Shown here: positions 26,566-35,417 of the stretch, one piece after another
How positions within the stretch are numbered: the first letter of the stretch is position 1
Layout of the letters: each line of letters begins with the position of its first letter
NCBI GenBank assembly: GCA_040219935.1
Contig: JAVJUA010000063.1
Location: forward strand, 248,001-312,000
Direction of reading: 5' to 3'
DNA from: UBA7803 sp040219935
Lineage (GTDB): Bacteria > Pseudomonadota > Gammaproteobacteria > Pseudomonadales > Azotimanducaceae
Length of the DNA stretch: 64,000 bases
Notes under the pieces: model-generated
The model's input: the letters and a program-made list of their open reading frames with translations, nothing else
Told to the model about the DNA's origin: nothing
Databases searched by the model: none
Position numbers and translations under genes: made by a program

Positions 26566-27462
26566 TCAACCGTCGCCGGCGAATCGCATCAGCAGCCAAT
26601 CCCGTAGTGTGTCGAGATCGTCACGCCGCTCACTGTGCCTCGCCGTGACCAGGTAGGATGCCTGGCCGGCTGGCACGCCGGCGGTGTCCAGTGCGCACAG
26701 GCGGCGCTGCGTCAGCCAGCCGTCGATGAACGGACGGATGCCGAGCCCGACGCCCAGGCCCTGCTCGGTCGCGCGCATGGCCGACAGGTAGCTGTCGAAG
26801 CGCAGCGTCTCGGGCGCGGGCGGCAACGTCGCGCCGCTGCCCGACGCCCAGGCGGTCCAGCCATCGTAGGGACCGGCTACGACGATGCGGGGATGCCTAG
26901 CCAGAGCCTCGACCAGAGCGGCGCCCGCGCGCACCAGTGCCGGCGCAGCTACCGGCACCAGCATCACGTCGGTCAGCTTGCTGGCCCGGCAGCCTGGAAA
27001 GCGGCCGTTGCCGTAGCGGATGATGGCGTCGGCGCGCTGCTCGGGATCGGCATGGGTGAGCTTTGCCAAGTCGGTGTCAGAGATCACCGTCAGGGTCACG
27101 CCGGGCAGCCGGGCCCGCAACGATGCCAGGTTGGGCACCAGCACTTCGCTGGCCAAAAATGGAAACGCGCCGACGGTCAGGCGCGACCGGATCGTGGCCG
27201 GTCGTAGCACATCGGCCGCTGCGGCCAGCTCGTCGAAGCCGGCGGAAATGCGCGCCAGGTAGGCGCGTCCTTCGCGGGTGAGGCGTACGCCGCGGCCCGT
27301 GCGCTGAAACAGCGGCTGCCCGAGATGGCTCTCCAACGAAGCCACCTGATGGCTGATCGACGACGGCGTAACATGCAGCAGGTCGGCGGCGGCACGAAAG
27401 CTCTCCAGGCGACCGGCGGCTTCGAACGCCCGCAGCCACGACAGGGGCGGTAGCCGGTTCAC
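26566..27462 (-). CDS. LysR-family regulator, GcvA-like
   Basis: 298 residues beginning at a GTG that overlaps the ion-channel stop by four bases. The N-terminal helix-turn-helix (PPLSWLRAFEAAG, SFRAAADLLHVTPSSISHQVASLE) is of the GcvA type, and the effector domain follows to residue 298. The frame stays open much further upstream, but only this start gives a normal LysR length. Co-translation with the channel suggests both respond to the same condition. Effector and targets are unknown. Confidence 0.9.
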   Translation of the reverse strand: MNRLPPLSWLRAFEAAGRLESFRAAADLLHVTPSSISHQVASLESHLGQPLFQRTGRGVRLTREGRAYLARISAGFDELAAAADVLRPATIRSRLTVGAFPFLASEVLVPNLASLRARLPGVTLTVISDTDLAKLTHADPEQRADAIIRYGNGRFPGCRASKLTDVMLVPVAAPALVRAGAALVEALARHPRIVVAGPYDGWTAWASGSGATLPPAPETLRFDSYLSAMRATEQGLGVGLGIRPFIDGWLTQRRLCALDTAGVPAGQASYLVTARHSERRDDLDTLRDWLLMRFAGDG

Positions 27463-28289
27463 GAACCAGCGCTTTCGGGCAGCGGCCGGCCGCAGGCCGG
27501 GCACTGACCGGTGCGGGTGGCGCGCGCCTTCTGCACCGTGTCCACGAACGCGGCGCCGAGAATGCCGGTGGGCAGCGCCAGCATGGCGATGCCGAGTACG
27601 GCGATCACGCCGCCGAGCAGGCGGCCCAGCGACGTGATCGGCGCAACGTCGCCGTAGCCCACGGTGGTGAGGGTGGCGATGGCCCACCACATGGTGGCCG
27701 GAATGCTCGAGAACGCCTCCGGCTGGACGTCGTGCTCCACGTAGTACATGGACGCCGACGCCATCAGCAGCAGAATGCCGGCCAGACACAAGGTGACCAC
27801 CAGCTCGTAGCGCACGGAGGCCACGGCCCGGCCCAGCATCTGCAGGGCCGAGACGTGACGGGCCAGCTTGGCCAGCCGGAACAGGCGCAGCACCCGCAGC
27901 AGCCGCAGGAAGCGCAGGTCGATGGGCAGCATGGCCAGGTAGAAGGGTAGGATGGCGATCAGGTCCACCAGCGCCATGGGGCTGCGCAGGTAGCGCAGCC
28001 GGCCGCGCACGGCGCCGCGGTAGCGGGCATCCTCCGTGCAGCTCCAGGCCCGGGCCAGATACTCGACGGTGAACACGGCGACCGTGGCCACCTCGATCCA
28101 CAGGAACAGCCGCAAGCCGGCCAGGGCAGGCAGGGTTTCGAGGACCAGCGCCGCGGTGCTGACGATGATGACGGCGAGCAGGCCGAACTGCACCACGGCG
28201 CGCATGGTGCTCGCTTCCGGCGGGCCCTCGAGCAGCAGGTGGGTGCGCCGCCGCAGGCCCGAGCCGGACGGCCTGGTCGTGGTCTCCAT
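27459..28289 (-). CDS. Voltage-gated potassium channel
   Basis: 276 residues with six membrane segments. S4 carries regular arginines (LRFLRLLRVLRLFRLAKLAR, ~125-144) and the pore holds the K+ filter TVGYGD (209-214) between S5 and S6, as in KvAP-type channels. The cytoplasmic tail ends CPACGRPLPE, one half of a zinc ribbon, which could coordinate a metal between subunits of the tetramer. There is no RCK domain. The downstream LysR gene overlaps by four bases. Role: membrane-potential or K+ control. Confidence 0.9.
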   Translation of the reverse strand: METTTRPSGSGLRRRTHLLLEGPPEASTMRAVVQFGLLAVIIVSTAALVLETLPALAGLRLFLWIEVATVAVFTVEYLARAWSCTEDARYRGAVRGRLRYLRSPMALVDLIAILPFYLAMLPIDLRFLRLLRVLRLFRLAKLARHVSALQMLGRAVASVRYELVVTLCLAGILLLMASASMYYVEHDVQPEAFSSIPATMWWAIATLTTVGYGDVAPITSLGRLLGGVIAVLGIAMLALPTGILGAAFVDTVQKARATRTGQCPACGRPLPESAGS

Positions 28290-28312
28290 GCCTTCGCTCC
28301 CTCAGCGTGGGA

Positions 28313-28990
28313 TCAGTGCGGCCGGCGCCAGCCGGCCTGCTCCGCTTCCATGGCCGTGCAGAACCAGCGCTCGCCACGGCCGGTGTCGATGCGGGTCTGG
28401 GCGTAGTCGCGGTCGCCCGGCCGGTGATAGATACGATCGCCGCGCCGGTTGATATTGCCCTTGATGACGCATCCCGCGGAAGCCCCGGGCGCCGCGTCGG
28501 CGCGGGCGTTGTGCCGCCACTGCCAGGGCGGCACCGGGTCGGCGTTCCGCCATAGGCCGATGCGGCCTTCCCGCGCTCCGGTTTCGTCGTCCAGCAGCGT
28601 GGCGTCGTTCAGGTAGCGGCGGAACGCCCAGGCATGGCCTTCGCGCACCAGCTCTCGGTTGATGTCGCGGTTGCCGAGCCACACCTTGCCCACCTGACGG
28701 CCGTAGTCGTCCACGGTCTCGACAACCACACGCACGTACTGACCTTGAACCTTGTCGGCCAACGCGCGGCGCGCTTCCCGGCCCCAGGGCTGGTCCTGCT
28801 CCGGCGCGTCGATCTCGCCCAGACGGATGCGATGCCGGGCTTCGCCAACGGTCAGGGTGAGGGTGTCGCCATCGGCCACCTGCGTTACCCGGCCGATCAG
28901 CGGGCCGTCGCCGCAGGCGGCCGGGGCGAACAGCAGGCAGGCGAGCAGCAGCGCGCGCAGGCGGTGGTGCGGTTTCCGTGGTCGGGTCAC
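28313..28990 (-). CDS. Exported thermonuclease-like (SNase) protein
   Basis: 225 residues from a GTG at 28990, with a signal peptide or lipoprotein signal (LLLACLLFAPAACG). The SNase core has VADGDTLTL, IRLGEIDAPE, and WAFRRYL; the acidic and Arg residues match the staphylococcal-nuclease active site pattern (DGDT, R..EIDAPE, R in the last motif). The C-terminus adds a domain with GCVIKGNINRRGDRIYH and ERWFCTAMEAEQAGWR, which occurs in some bacterial SNase proteins and holds a likely disulfide. An ATG at 29026 inside the toxin-antitoxin promoter repeat is an alternative start. Confidence 0.82.
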   Translation of the reverse strand: MTRPRKPHHRLRALLLACLLFAPAACGDGPLIGRVTQVADGDTLTLTVGEARHRIRLGEIDAPEQDQPWGREARRALADKVQGQYVRVVVETVDDYGRQVGKVWLGNRDINRELVREGHAWAFRRYLNDATLLDDETGAREGRIGLWRNADPVPPWQWRHNARADAAPGASAGCVIKGNINRRGDRIYHRPGDRDYAQTRIDTGRGERWFCTAMEAEQAGWRRPH

Positions 28991-29018
28991 GCGGCAAGCA
29001 TACGCCCTGCAGCTTTGA

Positions 29019-29053
29019 GTTGACATACGGTTGCGGTTGACATACGGTTGCGG
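29019..29053 (+). promoter_or_regulatory. Tandem 17-bp repeat in the Xre/RES promoter
   Basis: TTGACATACGGTTGCGG is present twice in direct tandem (29020-29036 and 29037-29053). Each copy contains a perfect TTGACA. With the first as -35, the TACGGT of the second copy lies 17 bases on as a weak -10. The antitoxin ATG is 23 bases after the array. Direct repeats here are a likely operator for the Xre-type antitoxin and would also affect the divergent nuclease gene. Confidence 0.6.
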
Positions 29054-29075
29054 CTCCAGATTCCGGAGTGCTGCC

Positions 29076-29540
29076 ATGGCTCGACCCGCAGCCGTACTCA
29101 TGGAGGAGGTCACCCACCTCGACCCGCGTGCCGCCGCCGAGCGGCTGGTGCAGGCGCAACGCCATCGCGCCGGCTGGCTCGACGCCTTTGCCGAGCACCT
29201 GGACCGCCAGCGCAACGCCGAGGCGCTGGAGCGCATCCTCTCTGTCTGGGGTCTGAATCAATCCGATGCAGCGCGTCTGTTCGGCGTCAGCCGCCAGGCC
29301 ATCAGCAAGTGGCTGCGCCAGGGCGTGCCTGCCGAGCGTGCCGAGACCGTGGCCGACCTGGCCGCAGCCACCGATCTGCTGATTCGGCACATTCAGCGTG
29401 ATCGCGTCGCCGCCGTGGTGCGCCGCCGCGCGCCCGCGCTCGGTGATCTGTCCCTGCTCGACCTGCTCGAGCAGCAGCGCAGCCGCGACGTGCTGGCCGC
29501 GTGCCGGGCCATGTTCGCCTTCGCCGAGGTCCACGCCTGA
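29076..29540 (+). CDS. Xre/MbcA/ParS-type antitoxin
   Basis: 154 residues. A helix-turn-helix is visible in WGLNQSDAARLFGVSRQAISKWLRQGVP (~60-85) and the C-terminal helices (RVAAVVRRRAPALGDLSLLDLLEQQ) would form the toxin-binding part. It is encoded directly before, and overlapping by 40 bases, a RES-domain gene, the standard order for xre-res operons. GGAG lies 8 bases before the ATG at 29076. It should bind its own promoter, probably at the tandem repeats just upstream, and neutralise the toxin. Confidence 0.82.
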   Translation: MARPAAVLMEEVTHLDPRAAAERLVQAQRHRAGWLDAFAEHLDRQRNAEALERILSVWGLNQSDAARLFGVSRQAISKWLRQGVPAERAETVADLAAATDLLIRHIQRDRVAAVVRRRAPALGDLSLLDLLEQQRSRDVLAACRAMFAFAEVHA

Positions 29541-30079
29541 AGCCGCGTGCCGAGCGCCTGGTGGACGTCTGGTGCTGGTGGCGCATCGCCGAAGCCGGCT
29601 GGTCCGACCCGTTGGACCCGGAGTACGCCCGGCTGCGGGGTGGCCGCTGGAACCCACCCGACAGCTTTCCGACGCTGTATCTGAACGAAGACCAGGTGAC
29701 CGCGCGGGCCAACCTGCGCCGCTTCATCGCCGGCTGGCCCTACGAGCCGGAAGACCTGCGCTCGGACACCGGACCCGTGCTGGTGGGCGCGACGCTGCCC
29801 CGGGGTCAGACCGTAGCCGACGCTCACACGCCGGCCGGGCTTTCCGCCCTCGGCCTGCCGGGCACCTATCCCGTCGACGGCGATGGCGCGCTGGTGAGCC
29901 ACGATCTTTGTCAGCGGGTGGGGGTCGAGGTCCGGGCGCAGAATCTGCGCGGTGTGCGCGCCCGCTCGGCGCAGACGGCCGACGGAGCGGGTCGTGAGCT
30001 GGCCTGGTTTCCCGCCTCGGCCCGCAGCCGGGCACGACGGGTGCGATCGCTCGCTTTCGAAGACTGGTTCTGGGGCTGA
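29501..30079 (+). CDS. RES-domain toxin
   Basis: About 192 residues from a GTG at 29501, or about 172 from the GTG at 29561; neither has a clear ribosome site, fitting translation coupled to the antitoxin. The RES core is seen in WWRIAEAGW, RLRGGRWNPP, FPTLYLNED and GVRARSAQT...GRELAWFP. Family members degrade NAD+. The Arg, Tyr and Ser of the site are present, but where a Glu is expected about 11 residues after the Tyr (ARANLRRF) there is Asn, so activity may be reduced. Pairs with the antitoxin before it. Confidence 0.8.
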   Translation: MPGHVRLRRGPRLKPRAERLVDVWCWWRIAEAGWSDPLDPEYARLRGGRWNPPDSFPTLYLNEDQVTARANLRRFIAGWPYEPEDLRSDTGPVLVGATLPRGQTVADAHTPAGLSALGLPGTYPVDGDGALVSHDLCQRVGVEVRAQNLRGVRARSAQTADGAGRELAWFPASARSRARRVRSLAFEDWFWG

Positions 30080-30145
30080 GGCGTCGCGCACCCGCTTGCG
30101 GGCTGCGGTACAGTCGCTGCATCGTCCGTCACCGGGTACCGCCCC

Positions 30146-30808
30146 ATGTCCGAACCGCTCGCCATCGACGTCTTCTGGTCGTTCCGCAGCCCCTGGTCGT
30201 ATCTCGCCACGCCGCGGCTGGCACAGTGGCAACGCGACTACGAGCTCACCGTCCGGTTCCGCCCGGTATATCCCATTGCCGTGCGCACGCCCGAGTTCTT
30301 CAGGACCGTGCATCCGCAGTGGTTTTCTTACTTCATGAAGGACGTGTTCCGGGTCGCCGAGTACCTGCAGTTGCCGTTCCAGTGGGCCAACCCGGACCCG
30401 ATCGTGCAGGTGCCCGGCGACGATGGCCGGCCGCGCACGGCACCGGAGCAGCCCTACATCCGCCGCCTCACCCGGCTGGGCGTTTTGGCGCAAGAGGCCG
30501 GGCGCGGCATCGACTTCGCCGAGCAGGTGGCGGGGCTGATCTGGACCACCACCGGCTGGAACGAGGGCGAGCATCTGGCGCAGGCGGTGGCGCGGGCGGG
30601 GCTCGACCTCGGCGAGCTCGATGTCAGGGCCGAGGCCGAGGCCGAGCGGCTGGAGGCGGCGATCACCCGCAATGAAGCAGACCATGCCGCGGCCGGACAC
30701 TGGGGCGTGCCGACCTGCGCGTTTCAGGGCGAGCCGTTCTTCGGCCAGGACCGGCTCGACGTGCTGCTGTGGCGGCTGCAGCAGCACGGGCTGGTCAAGC
30801 GCGGCTAG
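30146..30808 (+). CDS. DsbA-family HCCA-isomerase-like protein
   Basis: 220 residues of the DsbA/kappa-GST fold. SFRSPWSYLA replaces the CxxC of DsbA with the serine-type active site of 2-hydroxychromene-2-carboxylate isomerase; the C-terminal WGVPTCAFQGEPFFGQDRLD is the usual family ending with the cis-Pro in VPT. It probably uses glutathione in isomerisation of an aromatic-ring-cleavage intermediate or in detoxification. It stands alone between the RES toxin and the transporter gene. Confidence 0.85.
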   Translation: MSEPLAIDVFWSFRSPWSYLATPRLAQWQRDYELTVRFRPVYPIAVRTPEFFRTVHPQWFSYFMKDVFRVAEYLQLPFQWANPDPIVQVPGDDGRPRTAPEQPYIRRLTRLGVLAQEAGRGIDFAEQVAGLIWTTTGWNEGEHLAQAVARAGLDLGELDVRAEAEAERLEAAITRNEADHAAAGHWGVPTCAFQGEPFFGQDRLDVLLWRLQQHGLVKRG

Positions 30809-30839
30809 GTCAGCGATTCGTCTAACGCGCGCGCGAGCC

Positions 30840-32378
30840 ATGACCGATTCCGGCCCCATCGAACCGGTGCGCACGCGCATTCACAAACCCGTGTTTGCGC
30901 TGTCGTTGCTCGCCATCGGCGGCTTCACCCTGTGGGCCGCGCTCGACGCGGCGGCGGCCGGCGCCATCATCGCGACGGTGCTGGGCTGGGTGTCCGCCAC
31001 GTTCGGCGGCTTCTACCGGGTCGTGGTGGTGGCCTATCTGGTCTTCGTGATCGCCGTGGCGGCGTCGCCGCTGGGCCGCATCCGTCTGGGGCCCGACGAC
31101 AGCCGGCCGGAGTTTCCGCTGCTCTCCTGGGGCGCGATGCTGTTCGCCGCCGGCATCGGTATCGACCTGCTGTTCTTCTGCGTGGCGGAGCCGGTGACCC
31201 ACTATCTGACGCCGCCGGCGGGCGAGGGCGGCACCCCGGCGGCCGCCCGGCAGGCGCTGGCGCTCACGTTCCTGCACTGGGGCCTGTCCGGCTGGGGCGT
31301 CTACACCCTGGTGGGTATGGCGCTGGCTTTCTTCAGCTATCGCCGCGGCCTGCCGCTGAAGATCCGCTCTGCCCTGTTCCCGCTGCTCGGCGCCCGCATT
31401 CACGGGCCCATCGGTCACGGCGTCGACGTTGCCGCAGTGCTGGCCACCGTGTTCGGCGTCGCCGCCAGCCTCGGTATCGGCATCCTGCAGCTCACCTACG
31501 GCCTCGAGCAGGTGTTCGGGGTGCCACAGAGCGCGCTGACCCAGGTGGGACTGGTGCTGGCCATCGTCGTGTTCGCGGCGCTGTCGGCGTCGTCGGGCGT
31601 GGCGCGCGGCATCCGTCGGCTGTCGGAGTTCAACATGGCGCTGGCCCTGGCACTGCTGGTCTTCGTGCTGGCGGCCGGGCCGACAGCGAACCTGCTGGCT
31701 GACCTGGTCGGCGACGTCGGCAGGTACGTCGCCGGCTTCGTCCGGCTGTCGCTGCACACCGGCGGCTTCGATCCCTCCGCCGACTGGCTGAACGCCTGGA
31801 CCGTGTTCTTCTGGGCCTGGTGGATCGCCTGGGGTCCGTTCGTCGGCCTGTTCCTGGCGCGCATCTCCCGGGGCCGCACGGTGCGGGAGTTCGCCGCAGG
31901 CACGCTGCTGCCCCCGCTCGCCTTCATGATGGGGTGGATGTCGATCATGGGAAACAGCGCCATTGGCATGGTGACGGCGGGTGATGACGCGTTCGGCGCC
32001 GAAGCCGTGAGCCTGTCGGGCTCGGCCATCTACCTGTTTCTGCAGAACCTGCCCTGGGCCGGGCTGACCACGGTAGCGGTATCGGTGCTGGCCGTGGTGT
32101 TCTTCGTGACTTCGGGGGATTCGGCCTCGCTGGTGCTCGCCAACTTCACCTCTACGCCGCGGGACGCCGACGGCGACGGGCCGGTGTGGCTGCGCTGCCT
32201 GTGGGCGGCCGTGATCGGTGCGCTGACGGTGGTGCTGCTGGTCGCCGGCGGGCTCGCCGCGCTGCAGAGCACGGTGGTGATCATGGGGCTGCCTTTCGCG
32301 ATGGTGCTGCTGCTGGTGATGGCCGGATTGTACCGGGCGCTGCGGGTGGAGCTGCCGCCGCGGAATCGGGCTGGTTGA
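30840..32378 (+). CDS. BCCT-family transporter
   Basis: 512 residues, twelve membrane helices. The family signature is clear: GIGIDLLFFCVAEP in TM3, and FFWAWWIAWGPFVGLFLARISRGRTVREF around TM8-9, where the Trp box binds trimethylammonium groups. Likely substrates are choline, betaine, carnitine or a similar zwitterion. The N-terminus is short and there is no long osmosensing C-terminal tail, so uptake for catabolism is as likely as osmoprotection. The ATG at 30840 matches the family start. It converges on the TonB receptor gene with a terminator between. Confidence 0.9.
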   Translation: MTDSGPIEPVRTRIHKPVFALSLLAIGGFTLWAALDAAAAGAIIATVLGWVSATFGGFYRVVVVAYLVFVIAVAASPLGRIRLGPDDSRPEFPLLSWGAMLFAAGIGIDLLFFCVAEPVTHYLTPPAGEGGTPAAARQALALTFLHWGLSGWGVYTLVGMALAFFSYRRGLPLKIRSALFPLLGARIHGPIGHGVDVAAVLATVFGVAASLGIGILQLTYGLEQVFGVPQSALTQVGLVLAIVVFAALSASSGVARGIRRLSEFNMALALALLVFVLAAGPTANLLADLVGDVGRYVAGFVRLSLHTGGFDPSADWLNAWTVFFWAWWIAWGPFVGLFLARISRGRTVREFAAGTLLPPLAFMMGWMSIMGNSAIGMVTAGDDAFGAEAVSLSGSAIYLFLQNLPWAGLTTVAVSVLAVVFFVTSGDSASLVLANFTSTPRDADGDGPVWLRCLWAAVIGALTVVLLVAGGLAALQSTVVIMGLPFAMVLLLVMAGLYRALRVELPPRNRAG

Positions 32379-32393
32379 CGAACGCCGGGGGCG

Positions 32394-32424
32394 CAAAGAA
32401 AACGGGCGGCCCGAGGGCCGCCCG
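32394..32424 (-). terminator. Rho-independent terminator of the TonB receptor gene
   Basis: An inverted repeat at 32403-32424 has stems CGGGCGGCC and GGCCGCCCG with a short loop. On the minus strand it is followed by TTTTCTTT, the U-tract that ends the receptor transcript 24 bases after its stop. It could also slow the opposing transporter transcript. Confidence 0.85.
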
Positions 32425-32447
32425 AAGTGCTCATGCGAGCGCGAGGA

Positions 32448-35417
32448 TCAGAACGCGAACTTGATCCGGCCGTAGATGACCTGACCGCGGGGGTCGTGGA
32501 TCTTCGAGTCGAAGCCGGGGCCGTCGTCGATCACCGGCGGGTCCTCGTCGAACAGGTTGATCGCGCCGATGGTCAGGATCGGGCCCTGGCCACCCAGTAA
32601 CTCCTGGAACTGATACGAGTACTGCACGTCCACCGTCAGGTGATCGTCCACCTTGCTGCTGGGCGCGCGGCCGTTGAGGGCCGCGATCAGCGAGTTCGGT
32701 GCCTTGGTCAGATCGTAGTCGGTGGTGTAGCGCAGCGTCACGTTGGCCGAGTGGTTGCCTCGGAACCAGTCGACGCCGGCGTTCGCCCGCCATTCCGGAG
32801 CCGGAGCGCCGATGGTCTGGAAGTTGCGCTTGCCCTTGCCGTTGACGCGCGGGGCGGTGGGGCCTTCCTGGAACTTGTACTCGGTCAGGTAGGTCATGTT
32901 GTAGAACAGATCGAACCGGCCTGCGGTCTGGGTGTCGATGCCGTAGCCCAGGGTCACGTCGACGCCGCTGGTGTCGACCGACGCGGCGTTGATGAACTCC
33001 GAGCGGATGACGGCGATGTTGCCGAGACCGTCCAGGGTGATCTTGTTCTGGGCTGCCGGATCGCCGCTCACGAACGCCTGGATCACCGAGACGTTGGATT
33101 CCTTGCGGATCGCGTCTTCGTAGGCGAACGACCAGTAGTCGGCCTTGATCGAGAAGTTCGACAGCGCGCCTTCGGTCGGCTCCCAGCTGAAGCCCACGTT
33201 GTAGACGTCGGCCGTTTCCGGGGCCAGGTTCGGGTTGCCGATGGCGATGCCGGGCACGAACACCTGCACCGAGGTCGGATCGAACGGGTTCTGCTGGACG
33301 TTGTTCAGCGACGTGCTGGAACCGCCGAGCTGGGCGAGGCCGGGGGCCTTGAACGAGGTCTGGAAGGAGCCGCGAATGGCCAGATCACGATTCGGATTCC
33401 ACAGGAACGCGAACTTGGGATCCGTGGTGTCGCCGGTGCCGCCGCCGTAGTCCTCGAAGCGCACGGCGAGCGACAGCTCGAGCGCGCCGATGGCGGAGTC
33501 GACGTCGGTGACGGGCACCAGGAACTCACTGAACACCGCGTAGACGTCGCGGTCCACCTCGAAGGGCTCCTGACCCACCACGAACGAGAAGTTGAAGTTC
33601 GAGCCCGTACCGGACGGGATCGAGCGGAACTTCTGGTCGCGGTACTGGGCGCCGAAGGCGACGCCTACGGGGCCGGCGGGCAGCTCGAACAGATCGCCGG
33701 TGACCACGGCTTCCACCACGTACAGCTCCTGCTCGGTCTGGGTCAGGATCGGGTCGATCATCCAGTCGTGCAGTTCGGTGGCGTTGTACAGCCCGTTCGG
33801 ACCGACGTTGCTCGGGTCCGTCAGATAGGCGCTGCCGAAGGGGTTGTAGAAGTAGCAGCCGCCGCTGATGTTGCCGGGCGCGGTGGTGGCGGGGTTGCAG
33901 TCCCGGCCGCCGAAGCCGGCGTACGCGGCGATCAGGTTGTCGTTGTTGGTGTCGTAGGCGGTGAAGCCGGAGAACTCGTGCTCGCTCCAGGTGCCGGCGA
34001 GCTCGAACGACCACGACTCGAACGGCAGGTTGCCGCGGATGCCGGAGACGAAGTGGGTCTTGTCCCGCTCCATCTCGCCCGCGTTCTTGACGCGGCCCTG
34101 GTTCATGTAGACGTCCTCGGGCAGCCCGTTGAACGGCCGGATATTGGCAATCATGGGGCCGACCAGCGGGTTGTTCTCAGCCGCCTCGATGGCATTGGCG
34201 AAGCCCAGCGCCTGGGCGGCCGCGTCGTCGATCAGCTCGGAGCCGCCGAGGCCGCGCCGGAAGGCGTCGTTGCGCAGGCCCGGGTTGGCTACCGGCACCA
34301 CGGGGGCGGCGACGAAGCCGTAGCTCGGCGAGTTGCCGCGCTTGACGTCGTTGCTGGCCGCGTGGAACTCACCGAACGCTTCGATCTCGAGGGATTCGTT
34401 CAGCAGGTAGGTGAACTGGCCGAAGAGCTGAATGCGCTGCTCGGCGTCGATGATCGACTGGGTCGGCAGGAAGTCGACGAAGCAGCGGTCCGACGAAGCC
34501 ACGAGGAACGTGCTCGGTCGCGTGCCGTTTGCGCCAGGAGAGCCCTGAGCGTGGGGCACGTTGGCGCAATCGAGGTCGGCGCCGCCGCTGATGGCCGGGT
34601 TGATGGTGGTTGCCTGGAACGCCGCACGACGCGCGTCGTAGGCTGCCTGGCTCTCGCTCTCACCTCGGCTGGTGAATATGTTGCCCGGCGCGCCGAAGCC
34701 CGACAGACCGCCCGCGTAGGTGTAGTCGCGCGCGAACATGGGCAGCTCGGTGCGGTCGAGGAAGCTGGCGGCCAGCATCACGTTGCCGCGGTCGCCGCCG
34801 AAGCCGACGATGCCCTGAATGCTGACATCGCGGGACGGGTCCCAGTCGGGCGCGTCGGTGATGTTCTGGTAGTCGAACTGCAGCTCCATGCCTTCGAAGC
34901 TGCTGCGGGTGATGAAGTTCACCACGCCCGAGATGGCATCGGAGCCGTACAGGGCCGCAGCGCCGTCCTTCAGCACTTCCATCCGCTCGATGGCGATGGT
35001 CGGCATCATGGATGCGGTGTCGACGAAGGCCACGCCGTCGTTGGTCAGGTTGGGCGCTTCCGCCTGCCGACGGCCGTTCAGCAGCACCAGGGTCGAGTTC
35101 AGACCCAGACCCCGCAGGTTGATGTTCTCGGTGCCGGTGGTGGCGCCGGAACGCAGCGTGTCAGGGAAGTTCTCAGAGCCCAGGTTGTAGGTGAGCTGCT
35201 GAGCGATGTCCTTCACGGAGATGGCGCCGCTCTTGGCGAAATCCTCCTGACCAATGAGATCCAGCGGCGACGACGAATCAAACGTCGAGCGCTGAATGTA
35301 GGAGCCGGTGACGACGATCTCCTCGATGGGACCGCCGCTGTCGGCAGCCTGTGCGATCGCGCCGGACAGCAACGCTGCCCCCGCCGTCGCAAGTGCTACG
35401 CGCGAAACTTGCTTCAT
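32448..35417 (-). CDS. TonB-dependent receptor (989 aa)
   Basis: Large outer-membrane receptor. Signal peptide (VALATAGAALLSGAIAQA), TonB-box-like IEEIVVTGSYI, plug with INLRGLGLNSTLVLLNGRRQ and IERMEVLKDGAAALYGSDAISGVVNFITR, then a barrel that ends QVIYGRIKFAF, with terminal Phe for BAM. The plug wording is that of receptors for oligosaccharides, peptides or other non-siderophore nutrients. AGGGG lies 8 bases before the ATG at 35417. There is no Fur box upstream, unlike the first receptor. A strong terminator follows. The ligand cannot be told from the neighbours. Confidence 0.92.
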   Translation of the reverse strand: MKQVSRVALATAGAALLSGAIAQAADSGGPIEEIVVTGSYIQRSTFDSSSPLDLIGQEDFAKSGAISVKDIAQQLTYNLGSENFPDTLRSGATTGTENINLRGLGLNSTLVLLNGRRQAEAPNLTNDGVAFVDTASMMPTIAIERMEVLKDGAAALYGSDAISGVVNFITRSSFEGMELQFDYQNITDAPDWDPSRDVSIQGIVGFGGDRGNVMLAASFLDRTELPMFARDYTYAGGLSGFGAPGNIFTSRGESESQAAYDARRAAFQATTINPAISGGADLDCANVPHAQGSPGANGTRPSTFLVASSDRCFVDFLPTQSIIDAEQRIQLFGQFTYLLNESLEIEAFGEFHAASNDVKRGNSPSYGFVAAPVVPVANPGLRNDAFRRGLGGSELIDDAAAQALGFANAIEAAENNPLVGPMIANIRPFNGLPEDVYMNQGRVKNAGEMERDKTHFVSGIRGNLPFESWSFELAGTWSEHEFSGFTAYDTNNDNLIAAYAGFGGRDCNPATTAPGNISGGCYFYNPFGSAYLTDPSNVGPNGLYNATELHDWMIDPILTQTEQELYVVEAVVTGDLFELPAGPVGVAFGAQYRDQKFRSIPSGTGSNFNFSFVVGQEPFEVDRDVYAVFSEFLVPVTDVDSAIGALELSLAVRFEDYGGGTGDTTDPKFAFLWNPNRDLAIRGSFQTSFKAPGLAQLGGSSTSLNNVQQNPFDPTSVQVFVPGIAIGNPNLAPETADVYNVGFSWEPTEGALSNFSIKADYWSFAYEDAIRKESNVSVIQAFVSGDPAAQNKITLDGLGNIAVIRSEFINAASVDTSGVDVTLGYGIDTQTAGRFDLFYNMTYLTEYKFQEGPTAPRVNGKGKRNFQTIGAPAPEWRANAGVDWFRGNHSANVTLRYTTDYDLTKAPNSLIAALNGRAPSSKVDDHLTVDVQYSYQFQELLGGQGPILTIGAINLFDEDPPVIDDGPGFDSKIHDPRGQVIYGRIKFAF

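Noticed and set aside
29020..29053. Tandem repeat considered as a start of a CRISPR array or an attachment site.
   Set aside because: Only two contiguous copies without spacers, placed exactly at a promoter; no integrase or Cas gene nearby.
30091..30102. CCCGC-TT-GCGGG hairpin after the RES gene.
   Set aside because: Stem of five bases, no T-tract; too weak to call a terminator.
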